The notes under the pieces are model-generated. The model was not told the origin of the DNA. It did no database searches and saw nothing but the letters and a program-made list of their open reading frames with translations. Positions 37,870-46,480 of a stretch of 64,000 bases of DNA are shown in pieces. Location of the stretch: positions 62,001-126,000 of the forward strand of contig NZ_QXGK01000002.1 of NCBI RefSeq assembly GCF_003952945.1. The letters run 5' to 3'. The translations under genes were made by a program, and so were the position numbers. Position 1 is the first letter of the stretch, and each line of letters begins with the position of its first letter. This DNA is from Bifidobacterium samirii. Its GTDB lineage: Bacteria > Actinomycetota > Actinomycetes > Actinomycetales > Bifidobacteriaceae.

Positions 37870-40094
37870 TGCCCAAAATTTCGATTATCGTTCCGATTTA
37901 TAATGTCGAAACCTACCTGACGCAGTGTCTTGAATCTATCCGAGTGCAGACGTTCAGAGACTGGGAATGCCTGATGTTCTCCGATGGCAGCAAGGACGGC
38001 TCACTGGACATCATGAAGTCCTTCGCCGCCAAGGATGACCGGTTCAAGGTCATCGACAAGAAGAACGAAGGCTATGGTGCCACCTGCAACCGTGGGCTCG
38101 AAATGGCGCAGGGCGAATGGATCAGCATCATCGAGCCCGATGATTTCATCGACCCGAACATGTACGCCCGTCTGCTGAGCAGCGTCTCATCCACACAGGG
38201 CACGGTCGACATCATCAAGGGCTCCTACTGGCTGTTCTACGACGGCCACGACGGCTACAAGGACGCTCTGCTCGCCCCGAACCTGTCGAACATGATGCCG
38301 CAGCGTCGCACTGAGTTCACGCTCAACGAGTTCGCTGAGCCGTTCTACCACCACCCGTCCATCTGGTCCGCCATCTACCGCAAGGCCTTCCTCAACGGTG
38401 ACAACAAGGCCGGTATGACCATTCGCTTCAAACCGATTCCCGGTGCTGGCTGGACCGATAACCCGTTCTTCGCGCAGACGATGGTACTCGCCGACCGCAT
38501 CTCCTGGTTGCCCGGCAAGTACTACTACTATCGTCAAACCAACCCAGGTGCGTCCTCACTGCTCAAGGACTACCGTATGCCGTTCGACCGTCTGCGTGAG
38601 ATGCGCGCATTCCTCGATACGCAGGACATCTCCGATGACGTGAAACATGCGTTCTATTCTCGCGAGTTCGACTATATCACCTCCGTAATCGGCGAGTTCG
38701 GCTTCGACGACAAGGACGAGGAGATTCGCAGTCTCATCCGCGAGGTCTTCGATTCCATGAATCGCAAGGAGGTCCTGCTCATGCTCGGCCGCCTACGCCC
38801 CGAGTTCGTGGACTACTACCTTGACTTCATGGGCGAATCCTACGAGATTCACCCACACGAGCGTCCGGCGGCTCCGGAGCTATCGATCGTACTACTCACC
38901 AAGAACTCCCGCTCTTGGATTGTGGATGCGTTCGAGGCATATTCCAAGTTCAAGAACCTGCCATGCGAGTTCGTAATCGTGGACGCCGGCTCCCAGGACA
39001 GCACCGTGACCGTGGCCCGTCAGTTCGAAGTCAGGGACAAGCGCTTCACCGTGAAAGAGCTGCCGTCCGACGCCACCATGACTGAACTAGTGGACGCGGC
39101 GCTCAACGCTGTTCGCGGCACGTACACTATGTTCATTCCATCGCACTTCGTAATCGGAGAGAAGACGCTGCGTGCGGCCCTGGCTGGTGCCCGCCGAACC
39201 GGTTCCGACATCGCGTTGTTCGACATCGGCAACATCCACTGCGACTACCTGATCGAGAAGCTGATCGACAAGGGCTATGGCGCCTCCGAGTCCTACATGG
39301 ATGCGCCGGAGAACAAGCGAGGACCGATCTACGGCCCATTCGCCGCGACCGATATTCCTGAACTGGTGATGGCAGTGAACCGCGACTACTCGTGGCACAA
39401 GGTGTACAACACCGCGTTCCTGAAGAACCATGACTTCAAGGCCAACGAACACGACATTACTGACAATCTGCTTGGTCTGGGCGCCCAGGCACTGCTCGCC
39501 ACCGAGTCGCTGGTGTTCCTTGACCTCAAGACCGACTGGGAAATCCGCGACATCCAGCGCAAGCAGGTGGGCGGCGCGTTCTGGCTGTCGCTCGAGAAAA
39601 TCATCCCTTACACCTCCGAGCCGGATATGGATATCGAGTCCGTGCTGGCCGTGGGCAAGGTGCTCCACGAGCGCGGCGTGTACGAGACGTTCGAGAAGGG
39701 CTACCTGAACATGTTGCTGAGCAGTTTCATGTTCGGCTTGCAGACCCGCTACATGCCGGAGCGCATCACCGAGTTCCTGGACACCTACCTTGACAAGGTG
39801 GCCGCCATTCTGGATATCGACAAGCACGGTGCGATGTACTTCTATGACACCGACGCGTTCAATAATTTCCAGAAAATCACGTTCGGCGGCAAGCGCACGC
39901 TGGACCTGTGGCTGGAAGAGCGTGCGCTTGGCGACGAGGACGGCATCTTTTGGAGAGACAAGGCGCTGGAGGACATCCATCGTTCCGCACGATTCCGCAT
40001 TGGTGAAAACGCGGTGAACACGATGAAGCGCTTCGCTCCGTCGAGTCTTGTGGCCACGGCGCAGGAGAAAGCCCACCTCCTCAAGCGGGGCTGA
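37869..40094 (+). CDS. Two-domain GT2 glycosyltransferase
   Basis: The 741-residue cytosolic product has an N-terminal GT-A domain that opens PKISIIVPIYNVETYLTQCL and has DGSKDGS and the metal site IIEPDDFID near residue 95. A second GT-A-like domain begins near residue 335 (ELSIVLLTKNSRSWIVDAF, VIVDAGSQDSTV), with a poorer metal motif. Bifunctional enzymes of this form make alternating-linkage polymers of capsule or cell-wall glycans. It sits between the exporter and an IS element; the gene product probably works on the same glycan. The frame upstream of the ATG (37644 on) is not coding. Confidence 0.88.
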   Translation: MPKISIIVPIYNVETYLTQCLESIRVQTFRDWECLMFSDGSKDGSLDIMKSFAAKDDRFKVIDKKNEGYGATCNRGLEMAQGEWISIIEPDDFIDPNMYARLLSSVSSTQGTVDIIKGSYWLFYDGHDGYKDALLAPNLSNMMPQRRTEFTLNEFAEPFYHHPSIWSAIYRKAFLNGDNKAGMTIRFKPIPGAGWTDNPFFAQTMVLADRISWLPGKYYYYRQTNPGASSLLKDYRMPFDRLREMRAFLDTQDISDDVKHAFYSREFDYITSVIGEFGFDDKDEEIRSLIREVFDSMNRKEVLLMLGRLRPEFVDYYLDFMGESYEIHPHERPAAPELSIVLLTKNSRSWIVDAFEAYSKFKNLPCEFVIVDAGSQDSTVTVARQFEVRDKRFTVKELPSDATMTELVDAALNAVRGTYTMFIPSHFVIGEKTLRAALAGARRTGSDIALFDIGNIHCDYLIEKLIDKGYGASESYMDAPENKRGPIYGPFAATDIPELVMAVNRDYSWHKVYNTAFLKNHDFKANEHDITDNLLGLGAQALLATESLVFLDLKTDWEIRDIQRKQVGGAFWLSLEKIIPYTSEPDMDIESVLAVGKVLHERGVYETFEKGYLNMLLSSFMFGLQTRYMPERITEFLDTYLDKVAAILDIDKHGAMYFYDTDAFNNFQKITFGGKRTLDLWLEERALGDEDGIFWRDKALEDIHRSARFRIGENAVNTMKRFAPSSLVATAQEKAHLLKRG

Positions 40095-40192
40095 ACTTCA
40101 CCCGGCATCGGCTCCGCACCGCCACTCCCTGCAAGGGGAAGGTGTCCGGCAACGCCAGACGGATGAGGTACCACCCGAAAAGACGATCCCCA

Positions 40193-40220
40193 AGGAGGCG
40201 CCCCACAAGGGTCGCCTCCT
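40193..40220 (+). terminator. Hairpin behind the two-domain glycosyltransferase
   Basis: AGGAGGCG (40193-40200) pairs with CGCCTCCT (40213-40220). A second stem, TCGGTTGG/CCAACCGA, follows at about 40286-40322. The rest of the gap up to the IS element shows no gene. Confidence 0.65.
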
Positions 40221-40409
40221 CTCATTATCCACCCTGTCATGCCTCCCTGACTTCCCCGCTACACAGACACTGTATGATAGAAGACCTCGGTTGGAGAGCC
40301 CCGAAAGCGCTCACCAACCGACAGGCAGTGCAGTAGTTCGATAGCAGTGAGGTGAAACATGCCTGTTTCTCCCAAAACCTGAAGTGGCCTGGTTTTTGTT
40401 CCGTCTCTG

Positions 40410-41375
40410 CTATGAGACGGCTTGTGTCGTCTGCTGTCGATAATACTCGTTCTCCACGTCCTGTGGCGTCCTGTATCCCAGCGAGGCGTGCAGGCGCTTC
40501 GAGTTGTACCACGACACCCACCGCATCGTCGCGTATTCCAGCTCGTCGACCGTCCGGTACGGCTTGTTGACCCAGACCAGCTCGCGCTTGTACGAGTTGT
40601 TCGTCCGCTCGGCCAGCGCGTTGTCGTACGAGTCACCGACCGTGCCGGTCGACGGGAGCATGCCCGCGTCCGCCACGTGCGCGGAGTACACCAGACTGAT
40701 GTACTGCGATCCATGATCGGAATGGTGCACGCACCCGCCCGCACCTCCATGGCGGCGCGCCCACATGACGGCCTGGTCCAACGCCTGCAACGGCAGGTCC
40801 TCGGTCCTCATCGTCCCGGCGACCGCCCAGCCCACGATCCGACGCGCGAACGCGTCGGTGACGAACGCGACGTACGCGAACGAACCGTCCGCCAGCCTCA
40901 CATAGGTGATGTCGGCCACGTGCAGACGGTTCGGCGCCGACGCGGCGAACTTGCGCTCCACCAGGTCCAGCCTGCCGCCCCTGCCCTTGGCGGGGATGGT
41001 GGTGACCGGCCTGCGGCCGCCGCGCACGCCCTGCACGCCGAGCATGCGCATGATCCGGGCGACCTGGTCCCTGCCGATCTCCTTCGGATCCCAGCCCTGA
41101 CGGACGAGCTGGTGCCAGACCTTCCTGTACCCGTACACGCGCATGAACTCGTCCTCCCTGATCATGAGGATGTCACGTGCCAGCGCCTCGTGCCGCGCCG
41201 TCATACGGCTGGGCGGGCGGCGTTTGAACATGCGGTAGCCACGCTCGGTCAAAAACCCGCAATCCAACGCGCCCGACAGGACCCTGCAGATCGGCCCGAC
41301 CCCGAAACGACCCCGGTACGCGTCGATATACGCCGCCTTCAACGCCGTGTCGGGTCGAGCCTGGCCGCGAAAAAA
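40410..41375 (-). CDS. IS3-family transposase OrfB (DDE integrase), made by -1 frameshift from OrfA
   Basis: The rve-type catalytic domain has the DDE residues: D in RLHVADITYV, D in GCVHHSDHGSQY and E in DNALAERTNNSYKREL, followed by WYNSKRLHASLGYRTP. An HTH_21-like block with RMTARHEALARDIL and YGYRKVWHQL precedes it. The frame is open back to 41513 but real coding probably begins at the A-run 41370-41375, where OrfA slips from T-TTT-TTC to the -1 frame. All catalytic residues are present, so the transposase may be active. Confidence 0.9.
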   Translation of the reverse strand, partial: FFRGQARPDTALKAAYIDAYRGRFGVGPICRVLSGALDCGFLTERGYRMFKRRPPSRMTARHEALARDILMIREDEFMRVYGYRKVWHQLVRQGWDPKEIGRDQVARIMRMLGVQGVRGGRRPVTTIPAKGRGGRLDLVERKFAASAPNRLHVADITYVRLADGSFAYVAFVTDAFARRIVGWAVAGTMRTEDLPLQALDQAVMWARRHGGAGGCVHHSDHGSQYISLVYSAHVADAGMLPSTGTVGDSYDNALAERTNNSYKRELVWVNKPYRTVDELEYATMRWVSWYNSKRLHASLGYRTPQDVENEYYRQQTTQAVS

Positions 41376-41659
41376 GCCGACGCCGTCGTCAATATCTCGT
41401 TCGCCCTGCGCAGTTGCGCGACCTCCGCCCTGAGACGCTTCAACTCCGCGGCCGCCTCCTCCGCACCGGTCGCGCACTGCGCGGCGGCCGTCCGATCGGC
41501 CTTGTTCCTCCACCGGCGCAACGTCTCGGGCGAAATGCCCAGACTCTGCGCGACCGAGGCCACGGCTTTCGTCTCCGACGAATGATTCGCACGCGACTCC
41601 TCCAAGAGCCTGAGCGCCTTCGCCTGGAACTCCTTCGTATAACGAGTCTTTCCGGTCAT
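41339..41659 (-). CDS. IS3-family transposase OrfA
   Basis: The 106-residue product has an N-terminal helix-turn-helix (YTKEFQAKALRLLEESR, SVAQSLGISPETLRRWRNK) and a leucine-zipper-like end (ELKRLRAEVAQLRRANEIL), standard for IS3 OrfA. It binds the terminal inverted repeats. A TTTTTTC slippery heptamer (minus strand, 41375-41369) near its end directs the OrfAB fusion. Confidence 0.93.
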   Translation of the reverse strand: MTGKTRYTKEFQAKALRLLEESRANHSSETKAVASVAQSLGISPETLRRWRNKADRTAAAQCATGAEEAAAELKRLRAEVAQLRRANEILTTASAFFAARLDPTRR

Positions 41660-41777
41660 GTTCCTAGTCTCCCATCAATGAGGTAAAACACGGAACAAAA
41701 ACCAGATCATATCACTGTGCGATGTCATATCTTAGCGTGCCCATGCGCCGATTATCGCGCACACGACTGATTAGAGT

Positions 41778-41811
41778 AAACACGTCCCAGCCATGCTGGG
41801 GATATGTGTTT
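41778..41811 (-). terminator. Hairpin behind the AT-richer membrane protein gene
   Basis: AAACACGTCCCAGC (41778-41791) pairs with GCTGGGGATATGTGTTT (41795-41811), with a few G-T pairs and mismatches. Confidence 0.6.
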
Positions 41812-41839
41812 ATACAGCATCTCAGCCATGTACCTCCAT

Positions 41840-43987
41840 TTACGCTTGTCCAGCGTAGAATCCCATGAACCACGACTTGACGGTGAGATACAAGTCGGGA
41901 TTCATATCAATCAATGCGTTGTAACGCCCAGTCGAAAAGGCTCCAAACCCGTAAATGAACACGGTGAACAGAGTGAACACGACCAGCAGAACGAGAAATG
42001 CAGCCTTCAATTGCGTGCAATCGCAGCCCCCCCGTTCAAGAACCGCAAAAGTGGATTCAATCGAGAAGATGGTCAGCATGGCCAATAGTGCGGCCAGCCA
42101 TGCGAAATCACCGTGGTAGCGGTTGGTGATGCCGGCACCGGAGACGTCCACCACGGAAACCACGACAATGGCAATGGCAAGCACCCACGCAAGTCCATAT
42201 ACGTGCGCCTTTTTCATCGTCTTACGGAACGCGAAGAACAGCAAACCGATCAGAGCCATGGGTACAATCATGAAGTAGCCACCAAGGCCCGGCTCATTCG
42301 GGGAAGGCAACGAGTTGTTGACCGCCTGCACGAACGGGAACACACCGCCGACCGATGTCGGCTGGAACAGCTGCATAAGCCACATCGCCGGAATCTCAAA
42401 CCAAGAAGGACGGACTTCAGTCATATTGAATCCGGTCAGGTTGTAGTTCGCACCGAAATCCAGCAGAGACCCAAAACGGGCGTAGTTGTACCACATCCAT
42501 GGCGTGGTGGCCATGAAGAAGGGTACAAAGGCGCAAATAGTACACACGAGTCCCTTCTTGGAGAACAGTTCTCGAGTAACTGTGATTTCCTTCCAGAACA
42601 ACGGGAATGCCAGCAGACATGCAATCATGAACTGTGGGCGACATCCGAGGTTGCATGCCATGAGCAATGATCCCAGGAAGATGCGTACCGAAGACAATTC
42701 GCCGGACCGCTTGCGAGAATGAATCCAGAGCAGCAGCGCACCGGCCGTGAACGCCAGCGAGGAGATGATCGGCACACTGTAGAAGTCGGTCATATAGCCA
42801 AAATAGGCAAGATTCACCGCCAGCGGAGCGAAGACCGACATCAGTAATACCATGCCCCAGGACGCAGTGTTCGCAAAGTACCGTTTGGCGATACTCGCTG
42901 CCAAGGCAATCAACAGGATAATCGAAATGACACCCATGATTATGATGGCCAGAGATGTAGGCATCCACTGTCCGGTGAGTGCCTTGAATGGAACGAACAT
43001 CAGCAGAGCGGGAAGCGCACCAAAGTACGTGTAATACTTGCCATTGAAGAAGGCGTAGTCCCAGAACACGGGAGCGTTCTCCGAACCAAAGGTGTAACGT
43101 GCAGTGAAATCGTAAGGATTCGCCATGTGCGCAAGCTGTGGATCCACTGGCAAATCCAGATATAAATGCCCGCTCAAGAAAGCATCCGCCAAATGCTGGT
43201 ACTGGTTCGGATCGATCCAGTGATTGAACGTCGGATTAAAACTCGGTTCATCAGAGCGCACAAAACCACACAGAAGAATAAACACGATACACGACAGAAC
43301 AGCTAAAGCACTAAGAGAAATTTTTTGCCTATTATCAGACCAATCAAAGAGAATATGATACAGTGGAGATTTAGGGCGGAAATATATCACAAAAGCCCCA
43401 ATAGCTAGCATTATAAAGATTCGAGCAAAACTAATAGTGAATGGAATCGTTGCATTATACTTAATGTCGTCGAAAGAGACACGCTCTCCGACTTTTCCTT
43501 TGAAATATACTCTTGTGGAACTTGTAGCAACTCCTGGAAGCATGGCATATTGCGTAACGGAAGATGAGGAGTACGAGAGCACTTCGGAAGAGGGATCATA
43601 CCAAACACCCTGCGCCGCGCTCTCCCACCTACCACCTTTAAACACAAAGACTGAGTAATCGGCCTTTTCTTCCTCCGTCATCTCCGAAGAGGAAATTCTA
43701 ATGGTCTCTAGTCTTGGATACACTCCGTCATTCTTATTGATAGGGATTTCCACGAATGCATCATCGGAATTATTGATTTCAAAAGAATTGTTTCCATTTT
43801 TTTTCAGCCCAGATCCAACAACCATACTGCCGACACTAACTTCGTCATGGGATGTCGTGCGCCAATAAGCAAGATTAAAAACAAATGTTTCAGCAATCAT
43901 AATGAGGATGATAAGGGCGAACCATCGAAGGATATTATTTCTATTCATATGTTTCATCAAACAATAATCTTTCTCAAAGCAGTCCAT
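41840..43987 (-). CDS. Polytopic membrane protein, probable GT-C-type glycosyltransferase
   Basis: The 715-residue product has a first helix (about 20-40), an extracytoplasmic beta-rich part (45-180), then about 11 further helices. After the second helix comes an extracellular loop with PNQYQHLADAFLSGHLYLDLPVDPQLAHMANPYD and GKYYTYFGALPALLMFVPFKALTG, a layout seen in GT-C enzymes that use polyprenyl-phosphate sugars; the acidic pair is not certain. The first 600 bp are visibly AT-richer than neighbours, which suggests acquisition from outside. The ATG at 43987 is used; ATGs at 43957 and 43948 are alternatives. The dolichyl-phosphate-type enzyme at 44862 could supply its donor. Confidence 0.75.
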   Translation of the reverse strand: MDCFEKDYCLMKHMNRNNILRWFALIILIMIAETFVFNLAYWRTTSHDEVSVGSMVVGSGLKKNGNNSFEINNSDDAFVEIPINKNDGVYPRLETIRISSSEMTEEEKADYSVFVFKGGRWESAAQGVWYDPSSEVLSYSSSSVTQYAMLPGVATSSTRVYFKGKVGERVSFDDIKYNATIPFTISFARIFIMLAIGAFVIYFRPKSPLYHILFDWSDNRQKISLSALAVLSCIVFILLCGFVRSDEPSFNPTFNHWIDPNQYQHLADAFLSGHLYLDLPVDPQLAHMANPYDFTARYTFGSENAPVFWDYAFFNGKYYTYFGALPALLMFVPFKALTGQWMPTSLAIIIMGVISIILLIALAASIAKRYFANTASWGMVLLMSVFAPLAVNLAYFGYMTDFYSVPIISSLAFTAGALLLWIHSRKRSGELSSVRIFLGSLLMACNLGCRPQFMIACLLAFPLFWKEITVTRELFSKKGLVCTICAFVPFFMATTPWMWYNYARFGSLLDFGANYNLTGFNMTEVRPSWFEIPAMWLMQLFQPTSVGGVFPFVQAVNNSLPSPNEPGLGGYFMIVPMALIGLLFFAFRKTMKKAHVYGLAWVLAIAIVVVSVVDVSGAGITNRYHGDFAWLAALLAMLTIFSIESTFAVLERGGCDCTQLKAAFLVLLVVFTLFTVFIYGFGAFSTGRYNALIDMNPDLYLTVKSWFMGFYAGQA

Positions 43988-44158
43988 CTTTCAATTGGCC
44001 TAATATTACCAGTTTGCAAAGACGTCATAATTCCGATGAAAGGCTTTTACTCGGAAATTTTACGACAGAATCAAAGAAGTCAGATGAGCGATGTTAAAGA
44101 ATGGATCGAGCTCCGACCTCCGCCTAACGCGTGACGCTCAAAAGCATTGAGAACACCA

Positions 44159-44207
44159 ACGACCCCCTCTGATAGACGTGCAAACGACCCCTCTGATAGA
44201 CGTGCAA
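44159..44207. repeat. Tandem duplication of a 24/25-bp unit
   Basis: Two copies of a unit ending TCTGATAGACGTGCAA lie at 44159-44183 and 44184-44207; CAGACGTGCAA recurs at 44706-44716. They may be worn ends of a lost insertion sequence. Confidence 0.6.
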
Positions 44208-44299
44208 GTTCAAGGAACGCCTGCGCATAATCTTTCGACAGGACATGGACGAGACCACACTCCTGTTACGTCAGTGGGGATTGAACCGTTTCTCTCGGG

Positions 44300-44519
44300 C
44301 AGCCCGAGATTCGTCTCGCTCGTCGAGAAAATCGCACAACACCACTCCGACATGCTGCGTGCCATACGTAGAGGCCTGCCCAACGTCCGTCTGGAGGCCG
44401 CGAGCGACAGAGTCAAGACTACCATCAGTATGGGCTACGGGTACTGCAATCTCGACAATCTCATCGGGTCTGGTCATGCCCAAATGAAGCGGGTTCAATC
44501 TCCAACTCGCCGGAAGCCA
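44300..44519 (+). pseudogene. C-terminal remnant of an ISL3-family transposase
   Basis: The plus-strand frame reads LVEKIAQHHSDMLRAIRRGL, then NVRLEAASDRVKTTISMGYGYCNLDNLI. This matches the end of ISL3 transposases (Asn-x-x-x-Glu, a run of basic residues, YGY, then NLI). The rest of the transposase and both ends are missing. The gap 43988-44861 holds no other supportable gene. Confidence 0.65.
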
Positions 44520-44848
44520 ATAACCAGTAACCCAGCCAGTGATTCACACCCCACGCACGCACCCGAAGAGCCTCTTTCTTTCACACACCGAATGAAACCG
44601 TACGGACCCTACGCGCCAAAACCGGAAGAGCTCGGAACCCGCACAAAGCTTGGAGATAGGCTCCTTTCAGAGGCGGAATCATCGACAACCGAGGAAGTGA
44701 GGGACAGACGTGCAAAATCCAAGCGGCTAACTCATATGGACTCATGTAAAATCACCAACTCCGAGAACAGAAGAGAGGCGGCCCAAAGTCTGCGACGATG
44801 CCATAAAAGCCAGAAAAGTGCCACAAGGCCTCGGACCATCACGGCGGC

Positions 44849-44862
44849 TATAGTGTTATCTA
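44849..44862 (+). promoter_or_regulatory. -10 element with leaderless spacing
   Basis: TATAGT (44849-44854), seven bases, then the ATG at 44862. This is the same geometry as at 32301 and 37856. Confidence 0.55.
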
Positions 44863-45806
44863 TGACTGAAAAGATCGAGAACCCGACCGTTGCCGTGCTG
44901 CTGCCCTGCTACAACGAGGAGGTGACGATCGGGAAGGTGGTGCGCGACTTCCGCGCCGCACTGCCCGACGCTACCGTATACGTGTACGACAACAACTCGA
45001 CCGACCGGACGGCTGAGATCGCGGCGGCGGAGGGGGCCGTCGTACGTAAGGAACCCCGTCAGGGCAAGGGCAACGTGATCCGCGCCATGTTCGAGGATAT
45101 CGACGCGGACGTGTACGTCATGGCCGACGGCGACGACACGTACCCGGCCGACGCGGCACCCGACATGGTCGCCAAGGTCGTCGAAGGCTACGACATGGTC
45201 ATCGGCGACCGTCTGAGCTCCACATACTTCCAGGAGAACAAGCGCCCGTTCCACAACTTCGGCAACCGGCTCGTCCGCGGATCCATCAACGGACTGTTCG
45301 GCGCGCACGTCACCGACATCATGACCGGCTATCGCGCGTTCAGCTTCACGTTCGTCAAGACCTACCCGGTCCTGTCGCGCGGCTTCGAAGTCGAGACCGA
45401 GATGACCATCCACTCGCTCAACAACAACCTGCGACTCTACGAGATGCCCATCCAGTACCGTGACCGTCCCGAAGGCTCCGTCTCCAAGCTCGACACGGTG
45501 GGCGACGGCATCAAGGTCATGAGCACGATCTTCCGCATGATCCGCGAATACAAGCCGCTGCCGTTCTTCGGCGGACTCGGCGCGCTCGTCGGCGTCATCG
45601 GCGTGGTCCTGTGCGCGATGGTCACGATGGAGTTCATGCATACCGGCATGGTGGCGCGCTTCCCCACGCTCATCGGCGCGGTCATGCTCGTCATCGCGGG
45701 TCTCCTGCTCGCCGTCACCGGCATCATCCTCGACGTCATCGCCAAGAACGACCGCAAGACCTTCATCACCGACACGAACCGCTTCGCCTACCTGCGGCGG
45801 CACTGA
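44862..45806 (+). CDS. Dolichyl-phosphate-sugar synthase-type GT2 glycosyltransferase
   Basis: The 314-residue product opens with a GT2 domain (TVAVLLPCYNEEVTIGKVV, YVYDNNSTDRTAEIA, metal motif VMADGDDTYPAD, IMTGYRAFSFTFVKTYP, RGFEVETEMTIHSL) and ends with two membrane helices (about 233-255 and 270-295). Enzymes of this type load sugars on polyprenyl phosphate at the inner membrane face. The 228 codons open upstream in frame belong to the ISL3 remnant and do not look like part of the protein; the -10 element 7 nt before the ATG supports this start. Confidence 0.9.
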   Translation: MTEKIENPTVAVLLPCYNEEVTIGKVVRDFRAALPDATVYVYDNNSTDRTAEIAAAEGAVVRKEPRQGKGNVIRAMFEDIDADVYVMADGDDTYPADAAPDMVAKVVEGYDMVIGDRLSSTYFQENKRPFHNFGNRLVRGSINGLFGAHVTDIMTGYRAFSFTFVKTYPVLSRGFEVETEMTIHSLNNNLRLYEMPIQYRDRPEGSVSKLDTVGDGIKVMSTIFRMIREYKPLPFFGGLGALVGVIGVVLCAMVTMEFMHTGMVARFPTLIGAVMLVIAGLLLAVTGIILDVIAKNDRKTFITDTNRFAYLRRH

Positions 45807-45815
45807 AGGGGAAAC

Positions 45816-45870
45816 AACGCGCATATGTCTAGCTTGCGGCTCTGCTGCAAGACAGACATATGCGCGTTGC
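45816..45870. terminator. Bidirectional hairpin
   Basis: The 16-nt arm CAACGCGCATATGTCT (45816-45831) pairs with its complement at 45855-45870; a smaller CTTGC/GCAAG stem sits inside. It lies between convergent genes. Confidence 0.75.
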
Positions 45871-45881
45871 CCAGTTGCCGG

Positions 45882-46451
45882 TTACTCGGATTTCTCGCTT
45901 AGCGCTGCGAGTACGGGATATATCTTCTTCGCAAAATCAGGCACGCCCGAACGCTGCAGCATATCCGAATAATCCTCCGGCGTCTGCGGGCGATACTTAT
46001 AGCTGCAGAGAGCCGCATAGCAGATGCGTGCCACCCGGCCCGGGCTGAGATCAAACACATCCAGAAGAAAGTCGTCTGGATGCTTCAACTCCATAGGGAA
46101 ATCCACAACGGACGACTCCGGGAAATCCTTAAGGTTGAATGTCACCAACGTACTCGCCGGGGAATGAACCGCTGCCGCCAAAACATGTCTATCCTTTTCA
46201 TCGCATGTCATTCGCTCGACCAGCCCGTCGTATCCGCTCACCGCAGCGTCAGGGAATGCCGAATTCATCACATGAACACGTCTGGCAGCGCGTTCCGCAC
46301 CAATACGTTTAGCAAGGTTGCGCTCCAGCTCATCGAGCACTCCCATCGACCAATACGGCGTATAAAAGCGTCCCTCAGCGAGCCGAAGAATCAGATCAGC
46401 AACAAGTTCGCCATATAAAGCACAGGTATCGAAGAATACGGGAAAACTCAT
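45882..46451 (-). CDS. PIN-domain toxin (VapC-like ribonuclease)
   Basis: The 189-residue product has the PIN-fold acidic residues: D in FPVFFDTCALYGE, E in GVLDELERNLAKR, D in CDEKDRHVLAAAV and N/D in LVTFNLKDFPES. Length exceeds a minimal VapC by a C-terminal helical part. AGGAAAGGA lies before the ATG at 46451. It follows the HTH/antitoxin gene by 29 bp on the same strand and is probably co-expressed. The RNA target is unknown. Confidence 0.88.
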   Translation of the reverse strand: MSFPVFFDTCALYGELVADLILRLAEGRFYTPYWSMGVLDELERNLAKRIGAERAARRVHVMNSAFPDAAVSGYDGLVERMTCDEKDRHVLAAAVHSPASTLVTFNLKDFPESSVVDFPMELKHPDDFLLDVFDLSPGRVARICYAALCSYKYRPQTPEDYSDMLQRSGVPDFAKKIYPVLAALSEKSE

Positions 46452-46480
46452 TGCAAAATCCTTTCCTAAAAAGACCGAAC

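Larger units (their letters stand above)
40385..41709 (-). mobile_element. IS3-family insertion sequence
   Basis: A 1.3-kb element bounded by inverted repeats: the left end reads TGGCCTGGTTTTTGTTCCGT from 40385, the right end on the other strand TGATCTGGTTTTTGTTCCGT from 41709 (two mismatches). It carries orfA and orfB in overlapping frames with a slippery run. No target-site duplication is visible (AAG against TAT), so the copy may be old or a recombination product. It separates the glycosyltransferase from the membrane protein gene. Confidence 0.92.

Noticed and set aside
40382-41712. 3-bp target-site duplication of the IS3 element
   Set aside because: The flanks are AAG and TAT, so there is no duplication.
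44178-44861. N-terminal extension of the polyprenyl-sugar glycosyltransferase
   Set aside because: The extension holds an ISL3 remnant and unrelated sequence, while a -10 element sits 7 nt before the ATG at 44862.
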